Origin: Massilia norwichensis
GTDB taxonomy: Bacteria > Pseudomonadota > Gammaproteobacteria > Burkholderiales > Burkholderiaceae_D
DNA: 64,000 bases
Reading direction: 5' to 3'
Assembly (NCBI RefSeq): GCF_024753245.1
Contig: NZ_JANUGX010000001.1
Span: 336,841-400,840, forward strand
Shown: positions 8,389 through 16,816 of the stretch, in pieces
Layout: every line of letters begins with the position of its first letter
Position numbering within the stretch: the stretch's first letter is position 1
Made by a program: the position numbers and the translations under genes
Notes under the pieces: generated by a model
What the model was told of the DNA's origin: nothing
Databases searched by the model: none
What the model saw: only the letters and a program-made list of their open reading frames with translations

Positions 8389-9537
8389 TCAGTTCTTCCC
8401 AATTCTTGCGCTATCCGCGCCACAGCCCGGAATCCGGGCGAGTCTTGCGCCGGTGCTGCCGGCCAGCGCCAGCTGGCCTGGTCCCGCCAGCACGGCGCCG
8501 GCCAGGTCGCCAGCGCGCGCCACGCCCGCGTCGGCGACCTGGCCGTTGCGGCTGAGGAGAACCTGACCCGCCTGGGTCACGAAGGCCAGCTCGCCCGGCG
8601 CGCAAGCCAGCGCGTCGACCACCGTCGCCTGGGTGGCGAGCGGGATGCGCTGCCAGCTGGCGCCCTTGTCGGCGCTGATGTAGGCGTTGCCGCGCAGGCC
8701 GAATGCCGCCAGTCCGGCCTCGCTTGCTTTCAGCCCGAAGAAGGTGCCCGCATACGGGGATTCCAGGGCCACGAAGCGTCCACTCGCGCGGTCATAGCGC
8801 CGCAGCAGGCCCTGCTCGCCGGCCAGGTAGAGTGCGCCGTCGGCCGTGTACTCGAGCGCGTACAGGTGCATGCGGCGGTCATTGGCCGCCCGTTCGAGCC
8901 ACGGCTCCCAGCGATTGCCGCCATCGCGGGTGTGCAGGAGCAGGCCGAAGGCGCCCGCCAGGAAGCCTTCGCCCCCGGTGTCGATGCGGATGTCCAGGAA
9001 GGGGTGGGCCAGGACATCTGGCGTGGCCGACTGCGCTGCCGCGCGCGCGATCTCGTCCAGGATGGCCGCAGCGCCCGCATCCCCGGCGGAGGACAGCTTG
9101 CGGTAATGCGCGTTCAGGAGGGCAAGCAGGCTGCGTCCGTCGAGAACCTTGCTCCAGGTCGCGCCGTGATCAAGGCTGCGCAACACGACGCCGTCATGGC
9201 CAAGCGCCCAGGCGCTGCCCGGCGCGACGAAGCGCACGGTGGTGAGGTCGGCGCTCACCGGCGACTGCACCTGCTTCCAGGTCTTGCCGGTGTCCCTGGA
9301 CACCAGGATGGTGCCGCGGGCGCCGACGGCGATCATGGTATTTTCCTGTGCGGCGATTCCCGACAGCGGCCGCTTGAGCGCCGCCTGCGAAAGAGCGGCG
9401 GGCAGGTCGATGGGGTCGTGGCTTGGGGGTGCGGCAGCGGCGGCTGCCGCCAGGCAGGCCAACAGGAGCGCGAGCGCAGGGCGCAAGACCCGGGCCGGTG
9501 CTGCCGGGCGCGGGCGAAAGGGATGAAAACTGTTCAC
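8389..9537 (-). CDS. YCF48/BNR-repeat secreted protein
   Basis: 382 residues. It starts at GTG 9537 with a GGAG ribosome site six bases upstream. The N-terminal signal sequence has a hydrophobic core (ALALLLACLAAAAAAA), so it should be exported. The body has Asp-box beta-propeller repeats: SRDTGKTW, SLDHGATW, TRDGGNRW and SADKGASW. The nearest named family is YCF48/HCF136-like, often paired with MMPL genes in proteobacteria. Its role there is not established; a periplasmic assembly or adaptor function for the transporter is a guess. It lies one base from the MMPL start and 99 bases after the DUF1329 gene stop. Confidence 0.83.
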   Translation of the reverse strand: MNSFHPFRPRPAAPARVLRPALALLLACLAAAAAAAPPSHDPIDLPAALSQAALKRPLSGIAAQENTMIAVGARGTILVSRDTGKTWKQVQSPVSADLTTVRFVAPGSAWALGHDGVVLRSLDHGATWSKVLDGRSLLALLNAHYRKLSSAGDAGAAAILDEIARAAAQSATPDVLAHPFLDIRIDTGGEGFLAGAFGLLLHTRDGGNRWEPWLERAANDRRMHLYALEYTADGALYLAGEQGLLRRYDRASGRFVALESPYAGTFFGLKASEAGLAAFGLRGNAYISADKGASWQRIPLATQATVVDALACAPGELAFVTQAGQVLLSRNGQVADAGVARAGDLAGAVLAGPGQLALAGSTGARLARIPGCGADSARIGKN

Positions 9538-9622
9538 AGCTGACTCCGTGGTGATGCGTGGTTCCGGGCAGCCGGCCGCGGCGCGAAGGCCACGGCCGGT
9601 ACAGGCCGCACAGGCCTGTCAG

Positions 9623-9641
9623 GCTGATCGCCCGGATCAGC
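9623..9641. other. Small hairpin overlapping DUF1329 stop codon
   Basis: Inverted repeat GCTGATC-N5-GATCAGC. The right arm covers the DUF1329 stop. There is no T-run. It might slow or attenuate transcription between the barrel/DUF1329 genes and the rest of the operon, or be chance. Confidence 0.3.
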
Positions 9642-10992
9642 GGGCCGTTTCCTTGGCCACGATGCTTTCCGGGTTCAGGTCGCGGTTCGAACGCGGCTTG
9701 GTGACCACCCCGTAGCCGCCGACCAGGCCGTCGTTGACCAGCGCATACATGCCCTTGTTGAAGTCGAAGATCACGTTCTTGACGGTGTAAGGCGCGTTGA
9801 CGTCATACAGCTGGACCATCGAGTTGAAGATCGAGCGGTAAAGCTGGCCGCTGCGGTCGTAGGCGTCGTACAGCATGGCGCCGTAGGTATCCTCGTCGAT
9901 GTAGTAGGTGCGTTTCGCGTAGGCGTGGCGGAAGCCCTGCTTGAGCGTCGCCTCGACCACCCACATGCGGTGCAGCTCCCAGCGCCAGCAGGCCGGGTTC
10001 GGGTATTTTTCCTTGAACTGCTCTTCCACGCCGCAGCCGAAGTACAGCTTGTAAGCGTTGTAAGGGACGTACATCTCTTTCTTGCCGACCAGCTTGAAGT
10101 CGAAGCGGTCCATCTGGCCCGAGAATACGAACAGCTCGTCGAACAGCGTCACGCCGCCCATGCTCGCCACCGGGGTGTCGTAGGAGAATTCGGGCGCCAG
10201 CTTGATACGGCGCTGGCCAGGCGCATAGCTCCAGGCGCGGCGCGGTTTCTGGGTCGGGTCGAGGAAGTCCATCAGGCCGGTCACCTCGCCCGCCTTGCGG
10301 ATCGGTGCGCTGGTGACCGAATAGGTGCGCCAGTACATCTGCTCGTCGCGGCCGTCGAGGTCGGCGTGGTAGTAAGGCGTCTCCTCGAAGGTCTGCTGCT
10401 GGGCCGTCATCACCGCCTTGCCGCTGGAATCGACCACCCACGAGCGCGAAGACTTGGTGGTCGTGTCGGCCTTGTAGCGCAGTTGCTGGTTCCACATCAT
10501 CTCGTAACCAGTCTTGGCGATCGGGAACGGGATGCCGCCGCGGCAGTCCTGCTCGACCGCCAGGCCGTTCTTGGCAGTCTTGCACGAGGTGGCATTGCGC
10601 ACGGTCTTGGCCAGCACCGCCTCCGGCAAGGCGGCGGTACGATGGCTTGGGTACACGTCCATGTAGAAGTCGGGATTCTTCTTGAACAGCTCCTTCTGGC
10701 CGTCGGACAACTTGTCGGCGTTCTGCTGCCAGTTCTTGGCGTCGATGCGCAGGATCGGCGCTTCGTCCTTGAACGGGTCGGCCCAGACACCGCTGCCGGG
10801 CTTGAAGCCGGCGGGCGCCTTGGTCAGGCCGCCGGTGTAGGCCGGGATCGTGCCCTCCTTGTTGCCGGCCTTGATGGCGCCGATCTGGGTCAGTGTGGAA
10901 CCCAGCTGCTTGGCGTCCTCCGCGGTCACTTCGGCGCGGGAAGTGGCAGCCAGGCAGGCCAGCAGCGCCATTGCGAGTCGATGCTTGTTCAT
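9637..10992 (-). CDS. DUF1329-family exported protein
   Basis: 451 residues with a signal peptide (AMALLACLAATSRAE) and the DUF1329 layout. It has an early acidic segment (TAEDAKQLG), GTIPAYTGGL, then a long beta-rich domain with WRWELHRMWVVEATLK and AKRTYYIDEDTYG. To my knowledge the fold is LolA/LolB-like, which would fit carrying a lipid-like ligand across the periplasm; I infer this from the family, not from residues. The ATG at 10992 follows ACAGGAGAC. It is the second gene of the operon, 26 bases after the DUF1302 gene, and the two families nearly always occur together. A short hairpin (9623-9641) overlaps its stop codon. Confidence 0.88.
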   Translation of the reverse strand: MNKHRLAMALLACLAATSRAEVTAEDAKQLGSTLTQIGAIKAGNKEGTIPAYTGGLTKAPAGFKPGSGVWADPFKDEAPILRIDAKNWQQNADKLSDGQKELFKKNPDFYMDVYPSHRTAALPEAVLAKTVRNATSCKTAKNGLAVEQDCRGGIPFPIAKTGYEMMWNQQLRYKADTTTKSSRSWVVDSSGKAVMTAQQQTFEETPYYHADLDGRDEQMYWRTYSVTSAPIRKAGEVTGLMDFLDPTQKPRRAWSYAPGQRRIKLAPEFSYDTPVASMGGVTLFDELFVFSGQMDRFDFKLVGKKEMYVPYNAYKLYFGCGVEEQFKEKYPNPACWRWELHRMWVVEATLKQGFRHAYAKRTYYIDEDTYGAMLYDAYDRSGQLYRSIFNSMVQLYDVNAPYTVKNVIFDFNKGMYALVNDGLVGGYGVVTKPRSNRDLNPESIVAKETAR

Positions 10993-11018
10993 GTCTTGTC
11001 TCCTGTTTCGCGGCGTTT

Positions 11019-12698
11019 TCAGAATGCCGTCTTGAAGGTTAATGACAGCCAGCCGCGGTCGATGACCCCGACCGACGAATTGCTGTGCGCGGCGCCACCG
11101 GTGATCTTGCCGTTCAGTTCGCGCACGGGCAAGTTGCGGTCGGCATAGTTCAGTGCAAATTCGTATTTCGATGCATACGTCATGCTGGCCCCGACGGACC
11201 AGCGCAGCTCACCCTCGGTGCCGCCGCCGGAAGTCGGCGCGTTGCCGGACAGTCCGTAGTTGATGCTGACGGGAATGCTCAAGTCCCACGACGGCAGCAC
11301 GTTGAGGTACTGGGGCGTGAACTTCAAGGCCACGATCCAGGCGTCCTTGGTCGAGCAGCCGTCGTCCTTGTTGCCGGAACCGGCCTTGCCTGTGCGCGAA
11401 TCGACGCAGGTGGCCGCACCCACCGAACGATACAGGGCCGGATTGGTGGTGACCTTGTCGAGCCGGTTGTAGGCCAGCTCGGCAACCAGGGTGCCGGTCT
11501 GCCAGACCGACGTCGCCGGCAGCATGTAGATGCCGTTTACTACCGCGTGCCAGGTATTGCCGCGCGCCCCAGTATCGGTCACCACCGAAGACGGCGTGTT
11601 CAGCGCGCCATTCTTGCGGTAGGAGAGTTCGGCGCCCACCGCGACGGAATGGATGACGCGTCCGAAGGAGAGGCTCATTTGCTTGACGTCCTGCGGATAC
11701 AGGAAACGCGCCTGGGTCGGCAACGGGCCTTTGAAATTAAGCAACTGGACGCCGAGCTCCGGCGAATAATCGTCGAATTGGCGGAAATAGGCGCCGAAGG
11801 TCGACTCGATAGCCTCGACGTTCCAGCGCGCGCCGACGCCCCAGTTACCACGCTGGCTGGGCTTGCGCGCCTCGATGATCTGGGCTGCGACGCCCGGGAT
11901 CGGGAAGGCCAGGAGGTCGGACGACGGCGCGGTGTCGGCGCCCATCAAGTAGGTGCCGGCATGCGGGATGCGGGTCGGCTTCCACTCATAGTAATACTGG
12001 CCGACCAGGGTCAGGTTGTCGGTGACCTGGGCGCTGGCATGGATCTGGCCGACCGGAAGGAATACCTCCTTGGTTTCGACGCCGGGGTTGATCGCGGCCT
12101 TGACGCCGTCCACCGGCGACTGCCCGTACGAGATCGCGTGGGCGCCGAGCAGCAGGCCTTCGCCCCACACGTTGGTCTGGCGTCCCACCTTGACGTTGAC
12201 AGGCACCTTGCCCAGGTCGAGGTTGGCCCACACGAAGGCGTCGAGGATTTCGCCCGAGGGGCCGTTCACATAGCGCGCCACCTCGTTGTTGTACTGGTTG
12301 TTACGGTAGGCTGTGGCGAAGCCGGCCGGCGACCTGACCGTGTGGTCGTCGTAGGCATGGTCGTACCAGGCGGCGGCCGAGACGCGCGCCCCGACCTTGT
12401 TCTTGTAGCTGACATCGAATTCCGTCAGAAGGTCGAGACGATTGGTGACCATGTCGCCGCGGTCGAACTTCGAATCGCCTTCGTCGTAGATGTAGTTGTT
12501 CAGCAGCCGGCTGTCGGGCTTTTCGGTACGGACGCCGCCGGTGTAGCGCACCGTCGTATCGAGCCTTACCTTGAGGTCGGGGTTGCTGACCTCGATCTCG
12601 CCCGCCAGCGCCTGGCCGGCGCAGGCGAATGCGGCTGCCGCCGCGATGCCGCGCATTGCGTGGCCTGCAAGAATGGGAATACCGCTTGCGTGCTTCAT
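11019..12698 (-). CDS. DUF1302-family outer-membrane beta-barrel protein
   Basis: 559 residues. Signal peptide (AAAAAFACAGQALAG), then alternating amphipathic strands, and a terminal phenylalanine (LSLTFKTAF) as in proteins inserted by the BAM machinery. It matches the DUF1302 pattern, with NPDLKVRLDTTVRY near the mature N-terminus and GRQTNVWGEGL inside. It probably forms an outer-membrane channel or binding barrel for a hydrophobic substrate. It is first in a roughly 12 kb minus-strand operon that ends in the Rieske pair. The ATG at 12698 is preceded by ACAGGAGACAGG. The promoter region upstream (12699-12908) carries two palindromes, one of them shared with the IclR gene. Confidence 0.88.
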   Translation of the reverse strand: MKHASGIPILAGHAMRGIAAAAAFACAGQALAGEIEVSNPDLKVRLDTTVRYTGGVRTEKPDSRLLNNYIYDEGDSKFDRGDMVTNRLDLLTEFDVSYKNKVGARVSAAAWYDHAYDDHTVRSPAGFATAYRNNQYNNEVARYVNGPSGEILDAFVWANLDLGKVPVNVKVGRQTNVWGEGLLLGAHAISYGQSPVDGVKAAINPGVETKEVFLPVGQIHASAQVTDNLTLVGQYYYEWKPTRIPHAGTYLMGADTAPSSDLLAFPIPGVAAQIIEARKPSQRGNWGVGARWNVEAIESTFGAYFRQFDDYSPELGVQLLNFKGPLPTQARFLYPQDVKQMSLSFGRVIHSVAVGAELSYRKNGALNTPSSVVTDTGARGNTWHAVVNGIYMLPATSVWQTGTLVAELAYNRLDKVTTNPALYRSVGAATCVDSRTGKAGSGNKDDGCSTKDAWIVALKFTPQYLNVLPSWDLSIPVSINYGLSGNAPTSGGGTEGELRWSVGASMTYASKYEFALNYADRNLPVRELNGKITGGAAHSNSSVGVIDRGWLSLTFKTAF

Positions 12699-12840
12699 GG
12701 ACCTGTCTCCTGTCGTTATCGTTATGGCGAATCGTTTGAAAATCGCTCAGCACTGCTTGTCCAGTCCTCCCATGAACCGTGCTGCTCGACTGTCTTCGGC
12801 CCAACGGAAACGAGACTCTTGACGGGTTTTGATTGTAGCA

Positions 12841-12859
12841 AGAATAAATCAGTTATTCT
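12841..12859. promoter_or_regulatory. Palindrome AGAATAA-N5-TTATTCT in DUF1302 promoter
   Basis: A perfect 7-base inverted repeat with a 5-base spacer, inside the AT-rich gap upstream of the DUF1302 operon. On the minus strand a TACAAT hexamer, a reasonable -10 box, follows a few bases further on. A regulator binding here could block polymerase. No identical second copy was noticed in the window. Confidence 0.5.
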
Positions 12860-12873
12860 ACTGTTCGATTAAG

Positions 12874-12889
12874 ATTCTGTATTTAGAAT
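12874..12889. promoter_or_regulatory. Putative IclR operator (ATTCT-N6-AGAAT), DUF1302 promoter
   Basis: ATTCTGTATTTAGAAT. With flanks it reads GATTCTG-TAT-TTAGAATT, which matches the site in front of the IclR gene (26339-26354) at every position except the three central bases. On the minus strand it fills the 17-base spacer between a TTGAAA -35-like box and a TTAATC -10-like box. Inference: the IclR protein of this island controls the DUF1302-to-Rieske operon. Confidence 0.6.
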
Positions 12890-12908
12890 TTTCAAAGAGA
12901 CATTCCGC

Positions 12909-13760
12909 TCATTCGGCAGTTGCGCCAGCAAAGCGTTCGCGGGCCATCTCCGTGAATTCGCGCTTAAGCGTCGGGTAGTAGGCAATCTGTCCCTGCAGCC
13001 CGCCGGCGATGTCGATCGACGCCGCGCTGATGAAGCTCGCGTACTCGCTGGCCAGGAACAGCGCCATGCCGGCCACGTCCTCGGGCTTGCCGAAGCGCCC
13101 CAGCGGCACGACCTTCAGTACCATCCTGTCGAATTCCTCGCGCGTGACGCCTGGCCCCACTTCGCGGAAATGGCGCTCCCACTGGCCGGTATCGATCCAG
13201 CCCATGTTGAGCGAGTTGACCAGGATGTTGTCCCTGGCGAGCGACATGCCCAGTGACTTCGACAGCGCCAGGCAGGCGGCGCGATTGATTACCGAGGGAA
13301 TGCCGTCGGGCGTGGGGATGGCGCCGGCCAGGGCATTGATCTCGACGATGCGCCCCCAGCGCTGGCGGCGCATATGAGGCACTACCGCCTGCACGAAGCG
13401 GAAATGCCCCATCTGCAGGATATTGGCGTGTTCGAGGATCTGTTCGGGCGTGAGGGTGTCGAGGTTGCCGCCGCGGCCCTGCCCCGCGTTGTTGATCAAT
13501 ACGTCGACACCGCCCCAGCTGGCGGCGACTTCCTCGACGAAGGCCTTGACGCCGGCGCTGTCGGTCACGTCGACGGCGCGGGCGATGACCGCCTGCGCCT
13601 GGTGCGCCAGTTCGGCGCCGCTCGCCTGGATCGCCTCCGCACTGCGGGCGCAGATGGCGACGCGGGCGCCCTCCGCCGCGAAGGCGCGGGCAATGGCCAG
13701 GCCGATGCCGCGCGATGCGCCGGTGACGATGACGCGCTTGCCGCTCAAGTCGATATGCAT
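12909..13760 (-). CDS. SDR-fold protein lacking the catalytic Ser/Tyr/Lys
   Basis: 283 residues with a clear SDR cofactor site (TGASRGIG near 14-21) and the structural NNAG. The catalytic positions are changed: the Ser position reads INALAG (Ala) and the Tyr-x3-Lys position reads PSVINRAA (Ser and Arg). All three classical catalytic residues are therefore gone, although the surrounding fold, including the PG-like NMGWIDTG turn, is kept. It may bind NAD(P) without ordinary redox activity, use another chemistry, or be a structural partner. Last gene of the operon read from 17907. The ATG at 13760 has ACAGGAGACAGC upstream. The tail EMARERFAGATAE is unusual. Confidence 0.85.
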   Translation of the reverse strand: MHIDLSGKRVIVTGASRGIGLAIARAFAAEGARVAICARSAEAIQASGAELAHQAQAVIARAVDVTDSAGVKAFVEEVAASWGGVDVLINNAGQGRGGNLDTLTPEQILEHANILQMGHFRFVQAVVPHMRRQRWGRIVEINALAGAIPTPDGIPSVINRAACLALSKSLGMSLARDNILVNSLNMGWIDTGQWERHFREVGPGVTREEFDRMVLKVVPLGRFGKPEDVAGMALFLASEYASFISAASIDIAGGLQGQIAYYPTLKREFTEMARERFAGATAE

Positions 13761-13823
13761 TGCTGTCTCCTGTTGTCGTGCTGCGGTACTGTCGTACTGC
13801 CAGCGGCGGCCGGTTCTGTGCCG

Positions 13824-13850
13824 GTCCTGCCGTCCTGCCGTCCTGCCGTC
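13824..13850. repeat. Short tandem repeat (GTCCTGCC x3)
   Basis: Three perfect 8-base copies of GTCCTGCC plus a decayed fourth, in the 96-base gap between the thiolase stop and the start of the SDR. The unit is too short to suggest a function. It could vary by slippage and alter spacing between the two genes. Confidence 0.7.
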
Positions 13851-13856
13851 TTGCGC

Positions 13857-15029
13857 CTAGATCCGCTCGATCAGGGTCGCGGTGCCCATGCCGCCGGCGC
13901 AGCAGATCGCCTGCAAGCCATAGCGCGCATCGCGCCTTTCCAGTTCGTGAAGCAGCGAGGTCATGATGCGGGCGCCGCTGGCGCCCAGCGGGTGCCCGAG
14001 CGCGATCGCCCCGCCGTTCACGTTCAGCCGGTCGAGCGGAACGTCCAGTTCCCGCGCCCACATCAGCGGCACCGGGGCGAAGGCCTCGTTGACCTCGAAC
14101 AGGTCGATGTCAGCGACCGCCAGCCCGGCCATGTCCAGCACCTTGCGGGTCGCGGCCACCGGCCCGGTCAGCATCAGGGTTGGGTCCGAGCCAACGGTCG
14201 TGAAAGCACGGATGCGGGCGCGTGGCTTGAGGCCGAGGCGGTCCACGGCCTCCCCGGACATCAGGAGCAGCAGCGCCGCGCCGTCCGAGATCTGCGAGGA
14301 GTTGCCGGCGCTGAGCTTGCCGTCCTCGCGGAAGCTCGACTTCAGCGTGGCCAGCTTCTCGGCGTTGGTGCCGGGACGGATGGTCTCGTCGGCATCCAAA
14401 GTTGCGGGCGCCGACTCCGCCCAGCCGCGCTCCATCAGCGCCGCCACCGGCACGCCGGCGATCTCGCGCCGGAAATGGCCGGCCTGCGCGGCCGCGGCGG
14501 CGCGCCGGTGGCTTTCGACCGCGTATGCGTCCAGTTCGGCGCGGCTGAAATTCCACTTGTCGGCGATGCGTTCGGCCGCCTCGCCCTGGCTGGTCAACTC
14601 GTACCGGTCGGATGCCATCCAGCCGAAGGCTTCGCCATAGATCTCGCGATTGCCGCCCATGCGCACCCGGCTCATGTTCTCGGCGCCGCCCGCCACCACC
14701 ACCCGGGCGGCGCCGGCGGCGATCATGCCGGCCGCCAGGTGGACGGCCACCTCGCCGGAACCGCACTTGCGGTCGATCGTCAGGCCCGGAATCGATGCCG
14801 GCCAGCCGGCGCCGAGCAAGGCCGTACGCGCGATGTTGGCCGACTGCTCGCCGACCTGGGTCACGCAGCCGAAGATGACGTCGTCGACCGCGCCGGCATC
14901 GATCCCGGCGCGCTCCATGAGCTGATTCAGCAGGTGCGCCGCCAGGTGATCGGCGCGCACGCCGGCCAGGCTGCCCTTGTACTTGCCGACCGGGGTGCGC
15001 AGCGCCTCGACGATGTAGACATCCTTCAT
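13857..15029 (-). CDS. Thiolase (acetyl-CoA acyltransferase type)
   Basis: 390 residues, full thiolase. The nucleophile C89 is in DRKCGSGEVA, the His is in GHPLGASG (H346) and the second Cys is in ICCAGGMG (C376). Expected reaction: CoA-dependent cleavage of a 3-ketoacyl-CoA releasing acetyl- or propionyl-CoA, the last step of a beta-oxidation turn. The ATG at 15029 overlaps by four bases (ATGA) the stop of the 3-hydroxyacyl-CoA dehydrogenase gene, so the two steps are co-translated. A longer in-frame reading up to 15416 is antisense-like and ignored. Contrast with the thiolase-like protein at 25107-26300, which lacks the nucleophile. Confidence 0.93.
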   Translation of the reverse strand: MKDVYIVEALRTPVGKYKGSLAGVRADHLAAHLLNQLMERAGIDAGAVDDVIFGCVTQVGEQSANIARTALLGAGWPASIPGLTIDRKCGSGEVAVHLAAGMIAAGAARVVVAGGAENMSRVRMGGNREIYGEAFGWMASDRYELTSQGEAAERIADKWNFSRAELDAYAVESHRRAAAAAQAGHFRREIAGVPVAALMERGWAESAPATLDADETIRPGTNAEKLATLKSSFREDGKLSAGNSSQISDGAALLLLMSGEAVDRLGLKPRARIRAFTTVGSDPTLMLTGPVAATRKVLDMAGLAVADIDLFEVNEAFAPVPLMWARELDVPLDRLNVNGGAIALGHPLGASGARIMTSLLHELERRDARYGLQAICCAGGMGTATLIERI

Positions 15030-15931
15030 AGCGCGCTCGCCTTCAGGCCCGAACCCGGCACCCGCTGTCCGGCTTCGTCGTAGCGGTAGACGCCGTGGCC
15101 GGTCTTGCGCCCGTGGCGGCCGGCGGCGACCATCTTGATGATCAGCGGGCATGGGCGGAACTTCTCGCCGAGCGTCGCATGCAGGTAGCGCAGCACCGAC
15201 AAACGGGTGTCCCAGCCGGTCAGGTCGCCCAGTTCCAGGGGTCCCATCGGGTGGTTGAAGCCCATCCGCAGCGCGGTGTCGATATCCTCGGCACTGGCGG
15301 TACCCTCCTGCAGCATCCACATCGCCTCGTTGCCGAGCATGGCCGACATGCGGCTGGTGGTCAGGCCCGGCGACTCGTTGACCAGGATCGAGGTCTTGCC
15401 GATCGCATCGCACCACGCACGGCTGCGCGCGACGGTGTCGGCATCGGTGGCGATGCCCAGCACCAGCTCCACCAGCTTCATCTTGTGCACCGGATTGAAG
15501 AAGTGCATGCCGATCACCCGCTCCGGCCGCGGTACCGAAGCCGCGATCTCGGTCACCGACAAGGCCGAGGTATTCGTCGCCAGCAGCGCGCCTTCAGCCA
15601 GCAGCGGCACCGCTTCGGCCAGCACCGCCTTCTTGAGCGCGAGGTTCTCGGACACCGTTTCGACCAGCAGGCTGGCCCCTGGGGCGCCCTCCGCGAGGGC
15701 GGTATGGACGCTCAAGCGCTCCTTGGCGGCGGCGGCCGCTTCCGGCACCAGCTTGCCGAGCTTGACGCCGCCGTCGATGATGGCGTGGATGTTCTGCAGC
15801 GCCTTGTCGAGGGCCTGGCCATTGCTGTCGACCAGGCGCGTAGCGAACCCGCTGCTCGCGAATGCGTGGGCGATGCCGGTACCCATCAGCCCAGCCCCGA
15901 CCACCACCACGATTTGATTATTGTCGATCAT
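15026..15931 (-). CDS. 3-hydroxyacyl-CoA dehydrogenase
   Basis: 301 residues. NAD-binding GAGLMGTGIA is near 12-21. The catalytic dyad is H143 (GMHFFNPVH) and E155 (MKLVELV), followed by the all-helical C-terminal domain with MGPLELGDLTG. One residue differs from the usual: where the family has FIVNR, this protein reads LTTSR, so the conserved Asn is Ser. Expected reaction: oxidation of 3-hydroxyacyl-CoA to 3-ketoacyl-CoA with NAD+. It is coupled by a four-base overlap to the thiolase and lies 12 bases after the FAH-family gene. Soluble, cytoplasmic. Confidence 0.92.
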   Translation of the reverse strand: MIDNNQIVVVVGAGLMGTGIAHAFASSGFATRLVDSNGQALDKALQNIHAIIDGGVKLGKLVPEAAAAAKERLSVHTALAEGAPGASLLVETVSENLALKKAVLAEAVPLLAEGALLATNTSALSVTEIAASVPRPERVIGMHFFNPVHKMKLVELVLGIATDADTVARSRAWCDAIGKTSILVNESPGLTTSRMSAMLGNEAMWMLQEGTASAEDIDTALRMGFNHPMGPLELGDLTGWDTRLSVLRYLHATLGEKFRPCPLIIKMVAAGRHGRKTGHGVYRYDEAGQRVPGSGLKASAL

Positions 15932-15943
15932 CGTTCTGTCTCC

Positions 15944-16816
15944 TCAGGCGCCGGGCTTGGGCCCGACGACGTTTCTAATGGTGCCGATACCTTCCACGCT
16001 CGCTTCGACCACGTCGCCCGGCTGCAGGAACAATCCGGTGCCCTGCCCCACGCCGGCGGGCGAGCCGGTGAACATGATGTCGCCGCCCGCGAAGCTGGAA
16101 CGCGCCTCGACGAAGCGCAGCAGCTGGCCGACGTCCCAGGTCATCTCGCTGGTATTGCTGTCCTGCCGCACATCGCCATTGACCTTGAGCGTCAGGCGCA
16201 GATGCGGACTGCCGGCCGGGAATTCGTCGCGCGTCACGATCCATGGCCCGACCCCGGTGCTGCGGTCCTGGCTCTTGGCGGCAAACAGGTCCATGCCGAT
16301 GCCGGCCGGACCGCTGCGCTGCAGGTCGCGCGCCGATACGTCGTTGCCGACCGTGTAGCCCAGCACGCTGGCGAGCGGATTCTCGGGGTCGACCGGCGCG
16401 TCGCCGATCACCACCACCAGCTCGACCTCGTGATCCAGCTCCGAGGTCAGCGGCGGATAGCGGATCGGGTCGTTCGCGCCGATCAGCGCGCCGTAGGCTT
16501 TCAGGAAGGCGATCGGCTGCTGCGGCGACTTCAGGCCGAAATCCGCCGCCAGGTGCTTGGCGTAGTTGGCGCCCGCCACGACCACGCGGTTGACCGGCTC
16601 GACCGGCGGCAGCAGGCGCACGCCGGACAGCGGGCGCGCCGGGCCGGAAAAGGGCAAGCCTTCCCTCCCCTCGCCGGCGCGGCCGGCGGCGATCGCGCGC
16701 GTCAGTGCCGGGCCCCAGTCCGCAAAAGCGCCGGCGATCGGGCGCAGCGTCTGCGCGACCGTATCCACCAGCGCCCAGAACGGCGCGCCGCCATCGGTGC
16801 AGCGTGCGAGCTTCAT
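15944..16816 (-). CDS. Fumarylacetoacetate hydrolase (FAH)-family protein
   Basis: 290 residues. The FAH fold is shown by GANYAKHLAADFG, the metal-binding E-x-E in DHEVELVVVIGD, and NDVSARDLQ, then GSPAGVGQGTG near the C-terminus. Family members hydrolyse C-C bonds of beta-diketo acids, decarboxylate oxo-acids or hydrate dienoates. With an extradiol dioxygenase elsewhere in the island, a role after ring cleavage is plausible. The ATG at 16816 overlaps the stop of the amidohydrolase gene (ATGA). A second FAH-family gene (22826-23821) belongs to a different subgroup. Confidence 0.87.
   Translation of the reverse strand: MKLARCTDGGAPFWALVDTVAQTLRPIAGAFADWGPALTRAIAAGRAGEGREGLPFSGPARPLSGVRLLPPVEPVNRVVVAGANYAKHLAADFGLKSPQQPIAFLKAYGALIGANDPIRYPPLTSELDHEVELVVVIGDAPVDPENPLASVLGYTVGNDVSARDLQRSGPAGIGMDLFAAKSQDRSTGVGPWIVTRDEFPAGSPHLRLTLKVNGDVRQDSNTSEMTWDVGQLLRFVEARSSFAGGDIMFTGSPAGVGQGTGLFLQPGDVVEASVEGIGTIRNVVGPKPGA

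Noticed and set aside
1399..12640. Many long open frames opposite to or overlapping the minus-strand genes (e.g. 1576-2340, 5865-7571, 11085-12872)
   Set aside because: High G+C content keeps the opposite frames open. They show Arg/Ala/Gly/His-rich, low-complexity proteins with no motifs, lack ribosome sites and run antisense to well-supported genes.
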